This document shows positions 1-10,224 of a stretch of 64,000 bases of DNA, piece after piece (within the stretch, counting starts at the first letter, position 1; every line of letters starts with the position of its first letter). The position numbers were made by a program, and so were the translations under genes. Source of the DNA: Lagopus muta (lineage: Eukaryota; Chordata; Aves; Galliformes; Phasianidae); NCBI RefSeq assembly GCF_023343835.1, contig NC_064437.1, forward strand, positions 51,968,972 to 52,032,971, in the 5' to 3' direction. The notes under the pieces were generated by a model that ran no database searches, was not told the origin of the DNA, and saw nothing but the letters and a program-made list of their open reading frames with translations.

Positions 1-1835
1 TGTAGTTAAAGTTATTCTATGTAGCATTATACCTGTAGGAACACTTGATTATTTTTTTTTAAAGCAAATATTTAGCTCTTTAGTGTATTTTCCAAATTAT
101 AACTAACCTTCTATTTATTTGCCCCTTCTCCCCTTCTGTATTTTACATATGTAGGAATGGGAGATACTGATTAACATTTTGGGCTTTATTTATACCTGAA
201 GCATTTCAATATATCAGAAACAACCTAACAAAAACCCACTCAGAAATCAGCCCACATTAAACTGAAAGTTTTTCATTTTCACTTCTTGCAACAGCTTCAC
301 AAGACTGGAAATAATGTCTATTTCAGAAATCAAACCCTCGTATGTGGTAATAATGAGTATTACATGAGCACTTTTGAAGTTCCCATGACTCCCTATTCCT
401 GCCTTTGCCCCACTGTATCTGTGCTTTCACCCAGATCATAGTACTAGCGAGCCCAAAAAGAACAATTCTGCAGTACTTTTTGTTCAGCCAAGTTAATTAC
501 CTGATCCAATGTATCTACCAGATAAACCGATTCATTACCATAGTGGAGGAAGAGAAGCTGCTTATTGTGAAAGAGCACAGTTTATGAAAAGGAATATCTT
601 TGACATTGCAATTTGAGGGGAAAAAAAAAAAAGAGTATTTGCATTTCCTCTATACTCACACACAAATGCCCATGACAGATTTGCCTAAGGAAAAAGTGCC
701 AAATTTAGCTAGAGGGAAATATGTTCATCTCAGCTGCTTTCAAAAATACACTGACATGAATAAGTGTAATTTTTCTACAGAGGTAAGTGTAGAGACAGGT
801 AATGATACAGGTAGTGAGAATACCTGTCCGCACAGGCATAAGTGAGAATGGGAAAGCAAAGTTTTTCTGAAAGCTGCATTTTGCAGTAAAAAACATTTTT
901 ACTCACAACGTACTATTTTGAACATCAAGGTTCGTTTTAAGCTTAAGTTAAGACCTCAAATTCACGTTCCAGCATCCACGTAAAACATTTTTCTTTTCTT
1001 CCCCTGAAGATATAAAAACCATCGACCTCAGTGTAACGTGTAAACAAGAATGAAAGGATCCATATGAAGAACTGATGAGATCTATATTGCTGAAAAGTCC
1101 TGTACCCCTTCCTCCTCTTTCCTCTTTCTCCTCCTTCCTACCATGCATCAGTTTTCTGACCCCCCAGTGAACTATTAAGTAAATCCATACAGTCAAAAAT
1201 CCTTGATTGTAAGTTAGTTAGAATTTTTTTTTTCTCTGTTAACTTTGTATTTACACTGAAAAACTGCAGTGAAGGGAGAATCTTTACACATATGTACATA
1301 GGGAAAAAAGCCTACCACAGCTCCCTACTTACCATATCTCAGTTTGGGACTAATCTATTTTTTACTGCATCGAACAAATAGTATAACAATTTAATTGATG
1401 AACTCTAATTCTTCCCATCCTTAATTCGTGGATTCGACATTCATAAAGAAATATAGTGTGTGTGTACCTGTTCTTTGCCTCTTGAAAATTTATCTCACTT
1501 TCAAAAGTCCCAAATGCACTCCCCTCAAAAAATCTAAGTCATAACAACTAGATTTCACGCTGGATTTCCATAGACAACACGCTGAGAACTCGGTTTTTTT
1601 CTCTCCGTCACAGCAGGCTCCAGCTGCGAAGCGCGCGGGCCGGGCTGCACTTTTCCCACTGCAGCCCATTGAACGGAGAGTCTCTCCGCGTTCTCAGCGC
1701 TCCCCCTGCTGACGGCTCCCGGGTAGGTACGGCAAGAGGGAAGCAGGTATAATGAGATGAGAAGTGAGGAACAGAGCACGACAAACCACGAAAGCAGAAA
1801 TGCCGGAAATAAAGGACTGGGCGTTTGTGAAGCAT
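1..1835. other. AT-rich intergenic DNA, no recognised gene
   Basis: No frame here resembles a protein family I know. The stretch is AT-rich except for a GC-rich patch at about 1610-1735, which is listed separately as a possible exon or promoter. A short (GT)n run lies near 1457-1466. Confidence 0.6.
1616..1721 (+). other. GC-rich patch with exon-like borders (unrecognised)
   Basis: An isolated CpG-containing patch stands in AT-rich DNA. It is preceded by a long pyrimidine tract ending in CACAG, which is a textbook splice acceptor, and followed by CCCGG-GTAGGT or GGTAG-GTACGG, either of which could be a donor. One + frame stays open across the whole interval. The encoded residues match no family I recognise. 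It could equally be a small CpG-rich promoter. This is a candidate only. Confidence 0.2.
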
Positions 1836-2625
1836 ATAGAATCATGGAATCATAGAATCACTAAGGTTGGAAAAGACCTAAAAGATCATCCAGTCCAACC
1901 GTTCACCTATTCCCAGTAGCTCCCACTAAACAGTGTCCCTCAACACAACATCCAGCCTTTCCTTGAACACCCCCAGGCTCGGTGACTCCACCACCTCCCT
2001 GGGCATCCATTCCAGTGCCTGACCACCCTTTCTGAAAAGTAATACTTCCTAATGTCCAGCCTGAATCTCCCCTGCCGTAGCTTGAAGCCATTCCCCCTGG
2101 TCCTATCACTAATGACACGAGAGAAGAGGCCGACCCCCAGCTCACTACAACCTCCCTTCAGGAAGTTATAGAGAGCAATGAGGTCTCCCCTGAGCCTCCT
2201 CTTCTCCAGGCTGAACATTCCCAGCTCCTTCAGCCTCTCCTCATATGGCCTGTGTTCCAGACCCCTCACCAGCTTTGTTGCCCTCCTTTGAACACGTTCC
2301 AGGGCCTCAATATCTTTCTTGCAGTGAGGGGCCCAAAACTGGACACAGTACTCGAGGTGCGGCCTCACTAGTGCTGAATATAGGGGAACAATCACCTCTC
2401 TGCTCCTGCTTGCAACACTGTTTCTGATGCAAGCCAGGATGCCATTGGCCTTCTTGGCCACCTGGGCACACTGTCGGCTCATGTTCAGCCGAGCATCAAT
2501 CAATACCCCCAGGTCCATTTCCTCTACGCAGTCCTCCAGCCACACCGCCCCAAGCCTGTAGCGTCGCCTGGGGTTGTTGTAGCTGAAGGAGGAGACAGAG
2601 GAGGGAACAGCCTTGGCCATCGTGT
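1836..2625 (-). mobile_element. CR1 LINE, 5'-truncated, 3' end of ORF2 plus tail
   Basis: The element lies on the - strand. Its 3' end, at the left, carries the CR1-type short tandem repeat ATTCTATGATTC. An uninterrupted frame of about 226 residues (2620 to 1940) encodes the C-terminal part of CR1 reverse transcriptase. Recognisable segments are [49 protein letters not shown] and [20 protein letters not shown]. Most of the element (5'UTR, ORF1, endonuclease, RT fingers and palm) is missing, as is usual for CR1 copies truncated at insertion. The lack of stops suggests a relatively young copy. CR1 dominance is typical of birds and other reptiles. Confidence 0.93.
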
Positions 2626-2639
2626 TATTTCTGCCCTCT

Positions 2640-3773
2640 TCTGTTTATGAAGTTGCTCTTTCTGTAATACAGCCCCCTCCAGAACTCGGAATAACAATAA
2701 TTGTTCCCATTACCAAAATGTTGTGAGCCTTGATACACACCCACATTGGGGTTTTTTTATTTGTTTTTGTTTGTCTTGTTCTTAATAAATTTTTAAAATG
2801 ATTAAGCAAATTAAGAGCTAAAAAGTTTAAAACAAAAACAAAACACATAACTGTTCATACAAACTTAATTCCATCTCATAAGACACGTGTATTACAATGC
2901 AGCCTGAACTCAGTATTCCTATACTTTTTTTTTTCCTCCTTAAGTGTCCTCCTTCATTCTACAGGACCAAAGCTTTGTCAGCCATAGGTTTAGAAAGGTG
3001 TTCAGCAAGTGAAGGGAAAGCAGAAAGGAAAATCTCAAAACAAAGAAATAGTAATTACATATCAAACAACTTCTGACAACTTGTTTCTTCTGTCAAGCTC
3101 AAACTTCCTGTGTGAGCAGGTCTTTTTTTTTTTTTTTTTAATAAGAAAAATGCAAGAATATTTGTTTAATTTCTGGTCTCACATTATGTCGGGGGGGGGG
3201 GGGGGGTGCAGGTTTAAATTCAGATTGAGCATTGTTTCAATTTTAGTTCCAAATAGTGTGTTTCCATTTTATTTATTTTTTTTTTTTTTTCATTATTACA
3301 TGATATCCCTTACACAAGAAAAACATCACCCAGTGTCAGAGGGAGCTTGAAAGCAGTAACAGACTATCCTTTTACGGAGCACAATGCACTGTTAAAACTA
3401 AGCTACAATTTAACTATTGCTGAATTACAGTTAAACGTAGTAAATAACAAATGGAAGTGCTTGTGTTTAGCCCATTAGCAAATTCTGCTTTAAGTACTGT
3501 GAAGTGCTCAGAGTGATGCAATTTAGCACTGTCATAAAAGGTCCTTCACAATGCAAGCATCATTCATTCTAAAGTACAGCAGTAAAGAATAGAAAACATA
3601 TTATAAAGTCAAACTAATATAATCAGTGTTCAGATGGCAAAGAGAAAGCTACGAAGTGAAAATAATCCTCAAAAAAAATCATGACCCAATTGCCATTGTG
3701 TTACATCTGCATATGTACATCAGTCCTACAAAATAGAGTTACTCTAGAAATTAAGATATCAAGCCATACTGTA
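2640..3773. other. AT-rich intergenic DNA with homopolymer runs
   Basis: No gene is seen. The stretch includes poly-T runs near 3122-3139 and 3278-3290 and a poly-G run at 3190-3206. Confidence 0.6.
3190..3206. repeat. Poly-G tract
   Basis: An uninterrupted run of about 16-17 G on the + strand. It is a potential G-quadruplex or slippage site. Confidence 0.9.
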
Positions 3774-3988
3774 TTATAGAATCATAAAATTACCAAGTTT
3801 GGAAAAGGCCTCTCAGATCATCCAGCCCAACCATCCATCCGTCATCAATATTTCCCATTAAGCCACGTCCCTCAGTATAACATCTAAACATTTCTTGAAC
3901 ATCTCCAGAGACAGTGACTGCACCACCACCCTGGGCAGCCTGTGCCAGTGCCCAACACTCTCTTGGGGAAGAAGTAGCTAAGAATTCC
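3774..3988 (-). mobile_element. CR1 LINE 3' fragment
   Basis: On the - strand this is the last ~210 bp of a CR1 element. The left end reads TAGAATCATAAAATTACCAAG (the 3' tail), followed by the conserved 3' UTR and ORF2-end words TCATCCAGCCCAACCATC and CCTGGGCAGCCTGTGCCAGTG. It is more diverged than the copy at 1.8-2.6 kb and has no usable coding frame. Confidence 0.9.
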
Positions 3989-4835
3989 AAACATTGCCTT
4001 TAAAATGCTACTTCAACAAACATAAGTATAGATCCAAAATATTTTTCTGCAATACACAAAAATAGTGTATATACTTTAGTTCTTTTTTTTTTTCTTTTTA
4101 AGTAACCTATAATAATTTTATCTGTTCTTTTGAGCATACCTAAATGTGGAGATGATATTTCAGAGAGCTTCTTTAAATGTTTCTTTAAACAAACTTTCTA
4201 AGTGATGATCCTACAGATGTTAGTTGATTACCTGTTAGCAAAAGCAGTGTTTCCTAGGTTAATGTGTTTTTGCCAGCTCTGTTTCCTGAGATGGCAGGAT
4301 TTTGTGTAAGATGAACAATTCAATACACAGGAGACAGCTGGATTGAAATGGAAAGGATTATGTTTGATCACTGACAAGTAGATGCAGTTAGCTTGTATAA
4401 AAAACTAAATGCTGATAGCTAATTGAAGGATGAATGGCACTGACATTGAGTTTAATCTACAATTTTAATAACATAGTTTTATAGAATCCTTCCATGTAAA
4501 CATGAATATAGCTATGTAACAGTTATCAATTCCAATTAGAACTTCTTACTTGAATATAACTGAATATCATCACTTCAACTGTAAACAAAGTACTTCTTAT
4601 CTTAGTCTCTCCATCTGGACAAAAAGAGCAGCTATACTGACCTCCTGAATGTGAAAACTGTTCCTCTATCAAATGCACCAATACCATTTACTACTAATAG
4701 GAATCACCCCATTTCTATCTCATCCACAGTCCAAACATTCCTCTGTACAGGCTGTGGAGCTCATCCAGCCTTTTAGGTTTAGCTCTCACAGTTGTTAAAA
4801 GGCACCTGATTTTCTCTTTCCTGTTTGTTTAATAG

Positions 4836-4894
4836 CTGAAAACCTAAGCAGACTCCTTGACAGATCAGAAGAGCGTGTAGGAAAACGCATGCAG
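4836..4894 (+). other. Exon-like segment, unrecognised
   Basis: A strong acceptor (TTTCTCTTTCCTGTTTGTTTAATAG) and a strong donor (CATGCAG-GTAAGG) bracket 59 nt. In the phase that starts with two codon bases the segment stays open and encodes ENLSRLLDRSEERVGKRMQ. The residues are charged and leucine-spaced, with helical or coiled-coil character. The donor leaves phase 0. I do not recognise the protein. The excellent splice borders and open frame are the only evidence, and chance remains likely. Confidence 0.28.
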
Positions 4895-5447
4895 GTAAGG
4901 GAGACATCTCTCTTCAACTGCAGAGCTGCTAGTACTACTGAAAATGTGTCATTTAGCTGAGTGTATCCTTCATTCAAGGTAGAAATGAGTGTCCTTAGTA
5001 TTTTTTCAAATGATTGAATTAACCCTCGGTGCACTTCATTATATAGATAGCTTCACTGCTAGCATACTGACAAAAAAAACCCAGCTTCTACATGTTAATA
5101 TATTCCATAACCAAACCAATGCTGAACAACTACTGCTTTTCTTCACAACTGAGGCAATAACTAAAACACATTAATTACTGTAAGACAGTGCACTGAAATA
5201 ACCAAAAGAAAACCAGAAAACTCAGTCATGAAAGGTTATCAGTATGTCACAGCCTAAGATATGGAGCAGTTACTCCTCCAGTACACCTCTCTAGCCTATA
5301 AGAAACAGGTCATTGTGCTTTCTGTCCTCTAGGTAATCATAGAAAGGGCTAACAATCAATGAAAGACCAGATGGGTGTTTCACCGCAGGATCTACTGAGT
5401 GATAATTGCTAAGTAGGAACACGCAGCAATGACCCTTTAAATTGTAA

Positions 5448-5463
5448 TTGCCCTCGCGTGGTG
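5448..5463. promoter_or_regulatory. CTCF-like motif (weak call)
   Basis: TTGCCCTCGCGTGGTG resembles the reverse complement of the CTCF core (GCC-M-Y-CT-R-S-TGG), with two of twelve core positions off. It lies left of the VENT cluster. Motif match only. Confidence 0.2.
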
Positions 5464-6704
5464 TTCACTTACAGCCTTGCAATTACTCCATCAGAATCCT
5501 TTGAAGGGTGTGAGAGACGCTTTAAACAACCCTCTGCACCTCAGTTAAATCACTGTTATAACACACAAAGCATGAACAGCGTTAGTCTCTTAAAACATGA
5601 GTCATTCTCATGTTTATAACTTTCACGGCTACATGTGTGCCGCCTTCTAGTTTTGCTGAAGTCCTTGTTGAGTTTTGTTCAGCAGACGAAGAGAACAAAA
5701 ATGAGCAAAAAAGGTATAATATCAACGGCAGTATCAAATGGCAGAAAGATATTACAGATAAATGACGGTGTTGAACAAACACTAAACATTTTTAGAGGGC
5801 AGTCACATGATATCACAATAAAGCTTTGATGTTATGACCTCACTTCTGTTTACAAGAAATGGGCCAGTGTTTAAAACTAGGACAGCCACCTCATGTTAGA
5901 ACATGGTCTTCTGCTAACAATTATACCAAGGCAAAAAATAGTGTTTCCAATATGCTGTACTAAGAAGCAGCACAGTACATCTGTGTTATGCTACTTACAA
6001 CTATAAATTAAAAATACTTGTATTATTTTAAAAGCAAATATATTATCCTCAGCAGCAGTTCTCAGAGTAATTCTTATCTAAATCTGTGTAAGGCTTCACT
6101 AAGAGCAGATGGAAAATTTCAGATTACCTTTTTTCCCCTCTTCTCCAAAAGGATATGTGGTTTTCAGCATATGCTGGACAAGGTGGAAACTTCTACTCCT
6201 AGCTTCTTAAGTACAAATTATAAGATTTTCCTAAGCAATTTGGTCTCAAGAAGGAGGGGAAAAAAAAAAAAAAAGGAGGAAGCATTAGAAGCCTTTAATC
6301 CTTTCATGAACCTGAAAATTAATGTAATAAGTGCAAAAATTATATATTGATTCCCTGTGCCTTTTGAAACTAAAGATTTTGTCCCAAAAGCTGTAAGGGC
6401 AATTCTTCCAATCTGGTCGGGTAAAATAAATAAATAAGTAACATCAATCACTACAGAAATAAAACAAAGCACACTAAGCCCCGCATTAACAATAAAATGC
6501 AAATTTTAGGGCTGCCATCATAGCGGAACTCCCCTTTGTTGCTCATCTACTAACATCAGCACAATAATAATTAACAAGTAGAAACAATAACATAAAGGAA
6601 TGATGTTTTACTGCTCCTTGTGATTAGATGTTATCTGTAACACTAAATGCATTGTAATAATTCACTTAAGAAGTTGACTGTCTCTTTATAATTTTTCCCA
6701 ACAG

Positions 6705-6878
6705 AACTCACTGTTTCCAGGACTAACACTCAGGTTTCTAACCAGCACTTTAAGTTCTGCTCTCGATACAGTAGACTCTCTGATCAATAGATTCAACCAT
6801 GCATTTTTACAATTAACTGACTTATTACATGCTTATAATTCTACAGTTGTTTATAGGACTAGGAACCAAGCTAACTAA
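6705..6878 (+). other. Possible terminal exon, unrecognised
   Basis: A strong acceptor (TCTCTTTATAATTTTTCCCAACAG) opens directly into a 57-codon frame ending in TAA. It begins NSLFPGLTLRFLTSTL and is rich in regularly spaced leucine, including LQLTDLLHAYNSTVVY. Its phase (0) fits the donor of the exon-like segment at 4836-4894. I recognise no family, and a chance open frame of this length in AT-rich DNA is plausible. Confidence 0.22.
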
Positions 6879-7084
6879 AACTATCTGTAATGGTCCGTTC
6901 CAGACAAATCATTCTGAATGTACTTAGGACTCATTGTCATCAAAGAAGACTTAGCAACAGTCTCCTCCTCCAAACTTCCTCTGAGTTTTGATTGTTTTTC
7001 TTCATTAAAAGGGACAGGTAAGATGTAACTTGCATCTTGGTAGTTTTCAAAAGTTAGATATTACTGTAGGGGGGACCTCTTCAG

Positions 7085-7147
7085 GAAAAAAGAAGAAAAA
7101 AAAAAAAAAAAAAAAAAAAAAAGAAAGAAAGAGAAAGAGAGAGAGGG
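7085..7147. repeat. Poly-A / (GAAA)n / (GA)n tract
   Basis: A run of about 30 A is followed by GAAAGAAAGAGAAAGAGAGAGAGGGAGAG. This is simple purine sequence and may be the decayed tail of a retroposed element, although no body was recognised next to it. Confidence 0.9.
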
Positions 7148-8490
7148 AGAGTAGCAAAGCTCCCAACTTAACATTCAAGAGAACTCTTCTCATTAACAAG
7201 GAGAACAAAAGATCTGCGGACATATGTATGAAGCACGCTCAAGGCAACTTCTACAAACGCCTGGTCGGGTTTCAACACTCTAAGCAAAAGGGCACGTAAT
7301 TCCTACTGCATTTTATGAGAGGAAAAAGAAAACCACGATTGCCTCAGAAAATATAGACAGCCTTAAAGGAAAACGGCCTGAAGGGTGGCATTATTTGACT
7401 TTTGCCAGCTCTCTGCAAATACTTCGCCGTGACACGGATTTCTTTGAAGTCTCCGAATTAACATGATGTCTCAAACACGTTCGGCTCTGTGTGAAAGCTA
7501 GTTCATTATCTCTGGCTGTATAAACTCAAGCAGTGGCGGCTGTTTACTGAAACAACCTGTAAATGTGTTAGCCCGTGTTTGCAGAGGATAAGGACTGTGC
7601 CATCCCAAGCCCACTTCAGACCGCAAAAGAGGTTCTTTTCTCACCCTTATCTGAATCATCCTCGAACAGACTGCCTCTGAACAGAGATTACACTTCTCTT
7701 CTTTGATCTACTTTATAAAAACATCAGAACTGTTTACTTTGAAATGCATACATTTTTTAGTGTGTGGGGAAGAGAGATGTTTTAAGACATGAACTGACGT
7801 ATTTCAAGCCAATTGGTCATTTTCTCAGCCTTTCTCGTCCTGCCCAACATCCTGAAGCATAATTTCACTGCCCAGTCCTTGAATTAATTCATAAGAATTA
7901 ACTTGTTCTACTCATTATTAGAGGACTCAGAACTTCCCACCTTGATTTCTAACAGATGACCTCACCATCTGCCATGCTAATGCCCCTGCAACCTACTTGC
8001 GACTCTTCCTGCCGCGAAAACTTCTTTATGATTCAGATACTGCACAAACACAGGTCAGCAACTGCACCGTGCACTTCAGAGCACAGAGAAAGCCCTTATC
8101 TCTGCCCTCAGCCTCAGGGGCAGCAGTGAAATGCTCCAAGTTCAAACAGCACCAACGCCCCCTGAGCTGACAAAGAGCAGCATGTTGCTTATGGGCATCG
8201 TGGGGAGATACCAGAACTTCATATTTTTCCCTTGTTTTTAAGGCCAAGGAGTGTTTATTCATACCTCAGATCGCTTTGCTGATAGAAAGACAAGAAAAAC
8301 TCCAAATGTGGGGTGAGCTCTCACAGAAGAGTCCTCTGTCCATCGTCACCAGCCCCTCCCGAATCCTCCTCCTTCGTCCCACGGAGAAAAAAACTGAAAA
8401 TCGCAATGTGCTTGGAGTCGGGGGCACAACGGCCATTTCAGGCCGCAACGTGGTTATCAGAGCTGTACGGCCAGGGGGGTGACTCAGGGC

Positions 8491-8504
8491 TGAACTTGGC
8501 GCCA
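8491..8504. promoter_or_regulatory. GGCGCC (SMAD-type) element upstream of VENT paralogue A
   Basis: TGAACTTGGCGCCA occurs 208-221 bp upstream of the start codon of paralogue A. The identical 14 bases occur at 14584-14597, upstream of paralogue B. GGCGCC is the GC-rich SMAD1/5 half-site known from vertebrate BMP response elements, and VENT genes are classic direct BMP targets. The regulatory role here is inferred. Confidence 0.4.
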
Positions 8505-8618
8505 GGTCAGGCAGCCTTGAGCCCCGCTAACTGCGGCGCTCAGAGATTAGGCGGATGTAACAATCACCTGAGAGGGAGATTAAAGGCCTCTCAACGGGGT
8601 CCTTTGTTCTCGGCCTCA

Positions 8619-8658
8619 TTTGATGCTCGGAGAGCCACGCCGCGGAAAACGCTTTAAA
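8619..8658 (+). promoter_or_regulatory. Core promoter of VENT paralogue A: TCF-like site and TATA-like box
   Basis: TTTGATG at 8619-8625 lies 87-93 bp before the ATG at 8712. This matches the placement of the same heptamer upstream of paralogues B and C. TTTAAAT at 8652-8658 is TATA-like and sits about 55-60 bp before that ATG, close to the TATA positions of the sisters. This favours the ATG at 8712 over the in-frame ATG at 8658, which overlaps the TATA-like box. Confidence 0.4.
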
Positions 8659-8711
8659 TGTTTGCCCCCAGCACCGGGACGGTTTCAGAGAACGGGGAAA
8701 GCCCCACCATC

Positions 8712-9843
8712 ATGGAGAAGGGTCGCTTCTCCGTGGAGTGGTTGGCGCAGAGCAGCCGCAGCGGGGGTAACAGCGCAGCGCAGGGGGAGTGCGGGGCGCG
8801 CGGCGGGACCGCTGCTGCCGGCCGTCGGGAGAACAACAGCGGCACGTGCGGCTCTGCCCGCCTCGCCGCCCCTCCGACGCCGCTCTCCCTTCCCATAACG
8901 CACCCGGCCCCGCGGCGCTGCAGCCCCGCGCACGAGGTGGAGGCGGGAGGCGGCGCGCGGCCCCGCACCAAATTCTCGGCGGCGCAGCTGCAGGAGCTCG
9001 AGCGGAGCTTCCGCGAGCAGCGCTACATCGGCGCCAGCGAGAAGAGGCGGCTGGCTGCGGCTCTGGACCTTTCGCAGAGCCAGGTGAGCAGACGTGGGGC
9101 CGGAGGGAGGGGATGGGCGGGTCTGCCGACGGCTCTGCCACACAGAACTGCGGGGAGTCGGCATTCTCGCTTCGGCTGGCACGGTTGTATAGGTTTGTAC
9201 TGACTCATAAATACCAGATTTCTGGCCGTCTCTCTCTTAAAACGATGCCTACACGCGGTGGTGTTGTGAGATCCCACTCAGAGAAGGGTCAGCCCTGCCG
9301 CACCTGAGCCGCAGGTGGGCCAAATCACTACACCCTCAGAGCAGCGTTATCAGCCCCACGTCTTGTAGCTGCTACCCTGCAAGTCGGACAGCAGGGCGGC
9401 TAGCAGGGTGCATCAGTGCGTGGAACGGAGAGGAGTGGGGTGGTTCTTGATTTTTCCTTTCTTATCCCCAGATAAAAACCTGGTTTCAGAATCGCCGCAT
9501 GAAATTTAAACGCGAGACACAGGATGCCAGGGTAGAAGCCCTTGTTTCAGGCCTGTTCCTGCCCTATCACCATTACCCGGATGCGGTGACACCCAGCTGT
9601 CTTCATGGGTTGGATATCAGTGTTTCCTCAACCCTGAGCGCTCCCCTGCACCCAGCAGGGCTCAGCCCGTCCCTGCTGGCGCCCCCTGTTCCAGCACAGC
9701 TCTCACAGGCAGCTTTGCCAGGCACAGCTTTGCTGCTTCCCCCCGGCCCAGCACTGCCTGCATACTCTGCTGTGATCCCAGCTGTGACTTTAACCAATGA
9801 CCACAAAGGACTGAGATTCCAGCCCTACCTACCTTCTTGTTAA
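8712..9843 (+). CDS. VENTX: VENT-family homeobox gene, paralogue A (divergent, two exons)
   Basis: Homeodomain transcription factor of the VENT (Vent/VENTX) family, nuclear, expected to act downstream of BMP signalling. The coding exons are 8712-9083 and 9472-9843, joined in phase 0 (donor CAG-GTGAGC, acceptor TTATCCCCAG), giving 247 residues. The start is MEKGRFSVEWLAQSS, which matches the MTKAPFSVEWLSQSS of paralogue C. An in-frame ATG at 8658 exists but is less likely. The homeodomain is residues 81-140, with Thr47 in IKTWFQNRRMK and the intron between positions 44 and 45. It is divergent: Lys7 and Lys31 replace Ala and Arg, and Gln42-Ser43 replace Glu-Val. Only one intron is present, because the phase-1 intron upstream of the homeodomain in B and C is absent. 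The C-terminus is rich in Pro, Ala, Ser and Leu. Neighbour B is convergent. Vent3-like status is possible but unproved. Confidence 0.93.
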
Positions 9844-9896
9844 CAATGCCAAAGATTATCTGTAAGCTGCCAAATATCTAAAGAGTAATTATTTAT

Positions 9897-9902
9897 ATTA
9901 AA
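9897..9902 (+). terminator. Possible poly(A) signal of paralogue A
   Basis: ATTAAA lies 54 bp after the stop codon. A canonical AATAAA lies further on at 10219-10224. Either could serve. Confidence 0.3.
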
Positions 9903-10218
9903 TATATATGTGACTTATTTTTTCATATTTTTTTCCCCTAATGTTAAAAAGAAACAACGGCCTTGAGGTATAATACTGAGAGTGGAAGTGGAAGATCTGA
10001 AACTTGTACAGCCTTCGGTTCTTTGTACTGAAACACTTTTCCCAGAGTTTGTTCTCAGAAAACAGCCTATAATCACATGCGGTTCTTCACAGTGAAAAGG
10101 GAGTGTTTATTATATGTATGCAGTAGCTACATGATGAACTATATGGAGGACACAGTGATAGCTGTTCATGACAAGGGACTTTTAAGAAAAGGCTTGTCAA
10201 TGACATCAAACAAATTGA

Positions 10219-10224
10219 AATAAA
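10219..10224 (+). terminator. Alternative poly(A) signal of paralogue A
   Basis: Canonical AATAAA 376 bp after the stop codon. Confidence 0.3.

Larger units (their letters stand above)
3990..8430. other. Intergenic DNA left of the VENT cluster
   Basis: No recognised gene. The stretch holds two exon-like segments (4836-4894 and 6705-6878), a poly-A and GA-rich tract at 7085-7147, a CTCF-like site near 5448 and a low-repeat block at about 7380-7570. Each is described separately. Confidence 0.55.

Noticed and set aside
8658-8711. Upstream in-frame ATG of paralogue A as the start codon
   Set aside because: It overlaps the TATA-like TTTAAAT and would add residues before the conserved SVEWL start. 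The ATG at 8712 matches paralogue C.
8685-9182. Long open frames on the - strand over paralogue A exon 1
   Set aside because: They are antisense shadows of a GC-rich coding exon. The + strand encodes the homeodomain.
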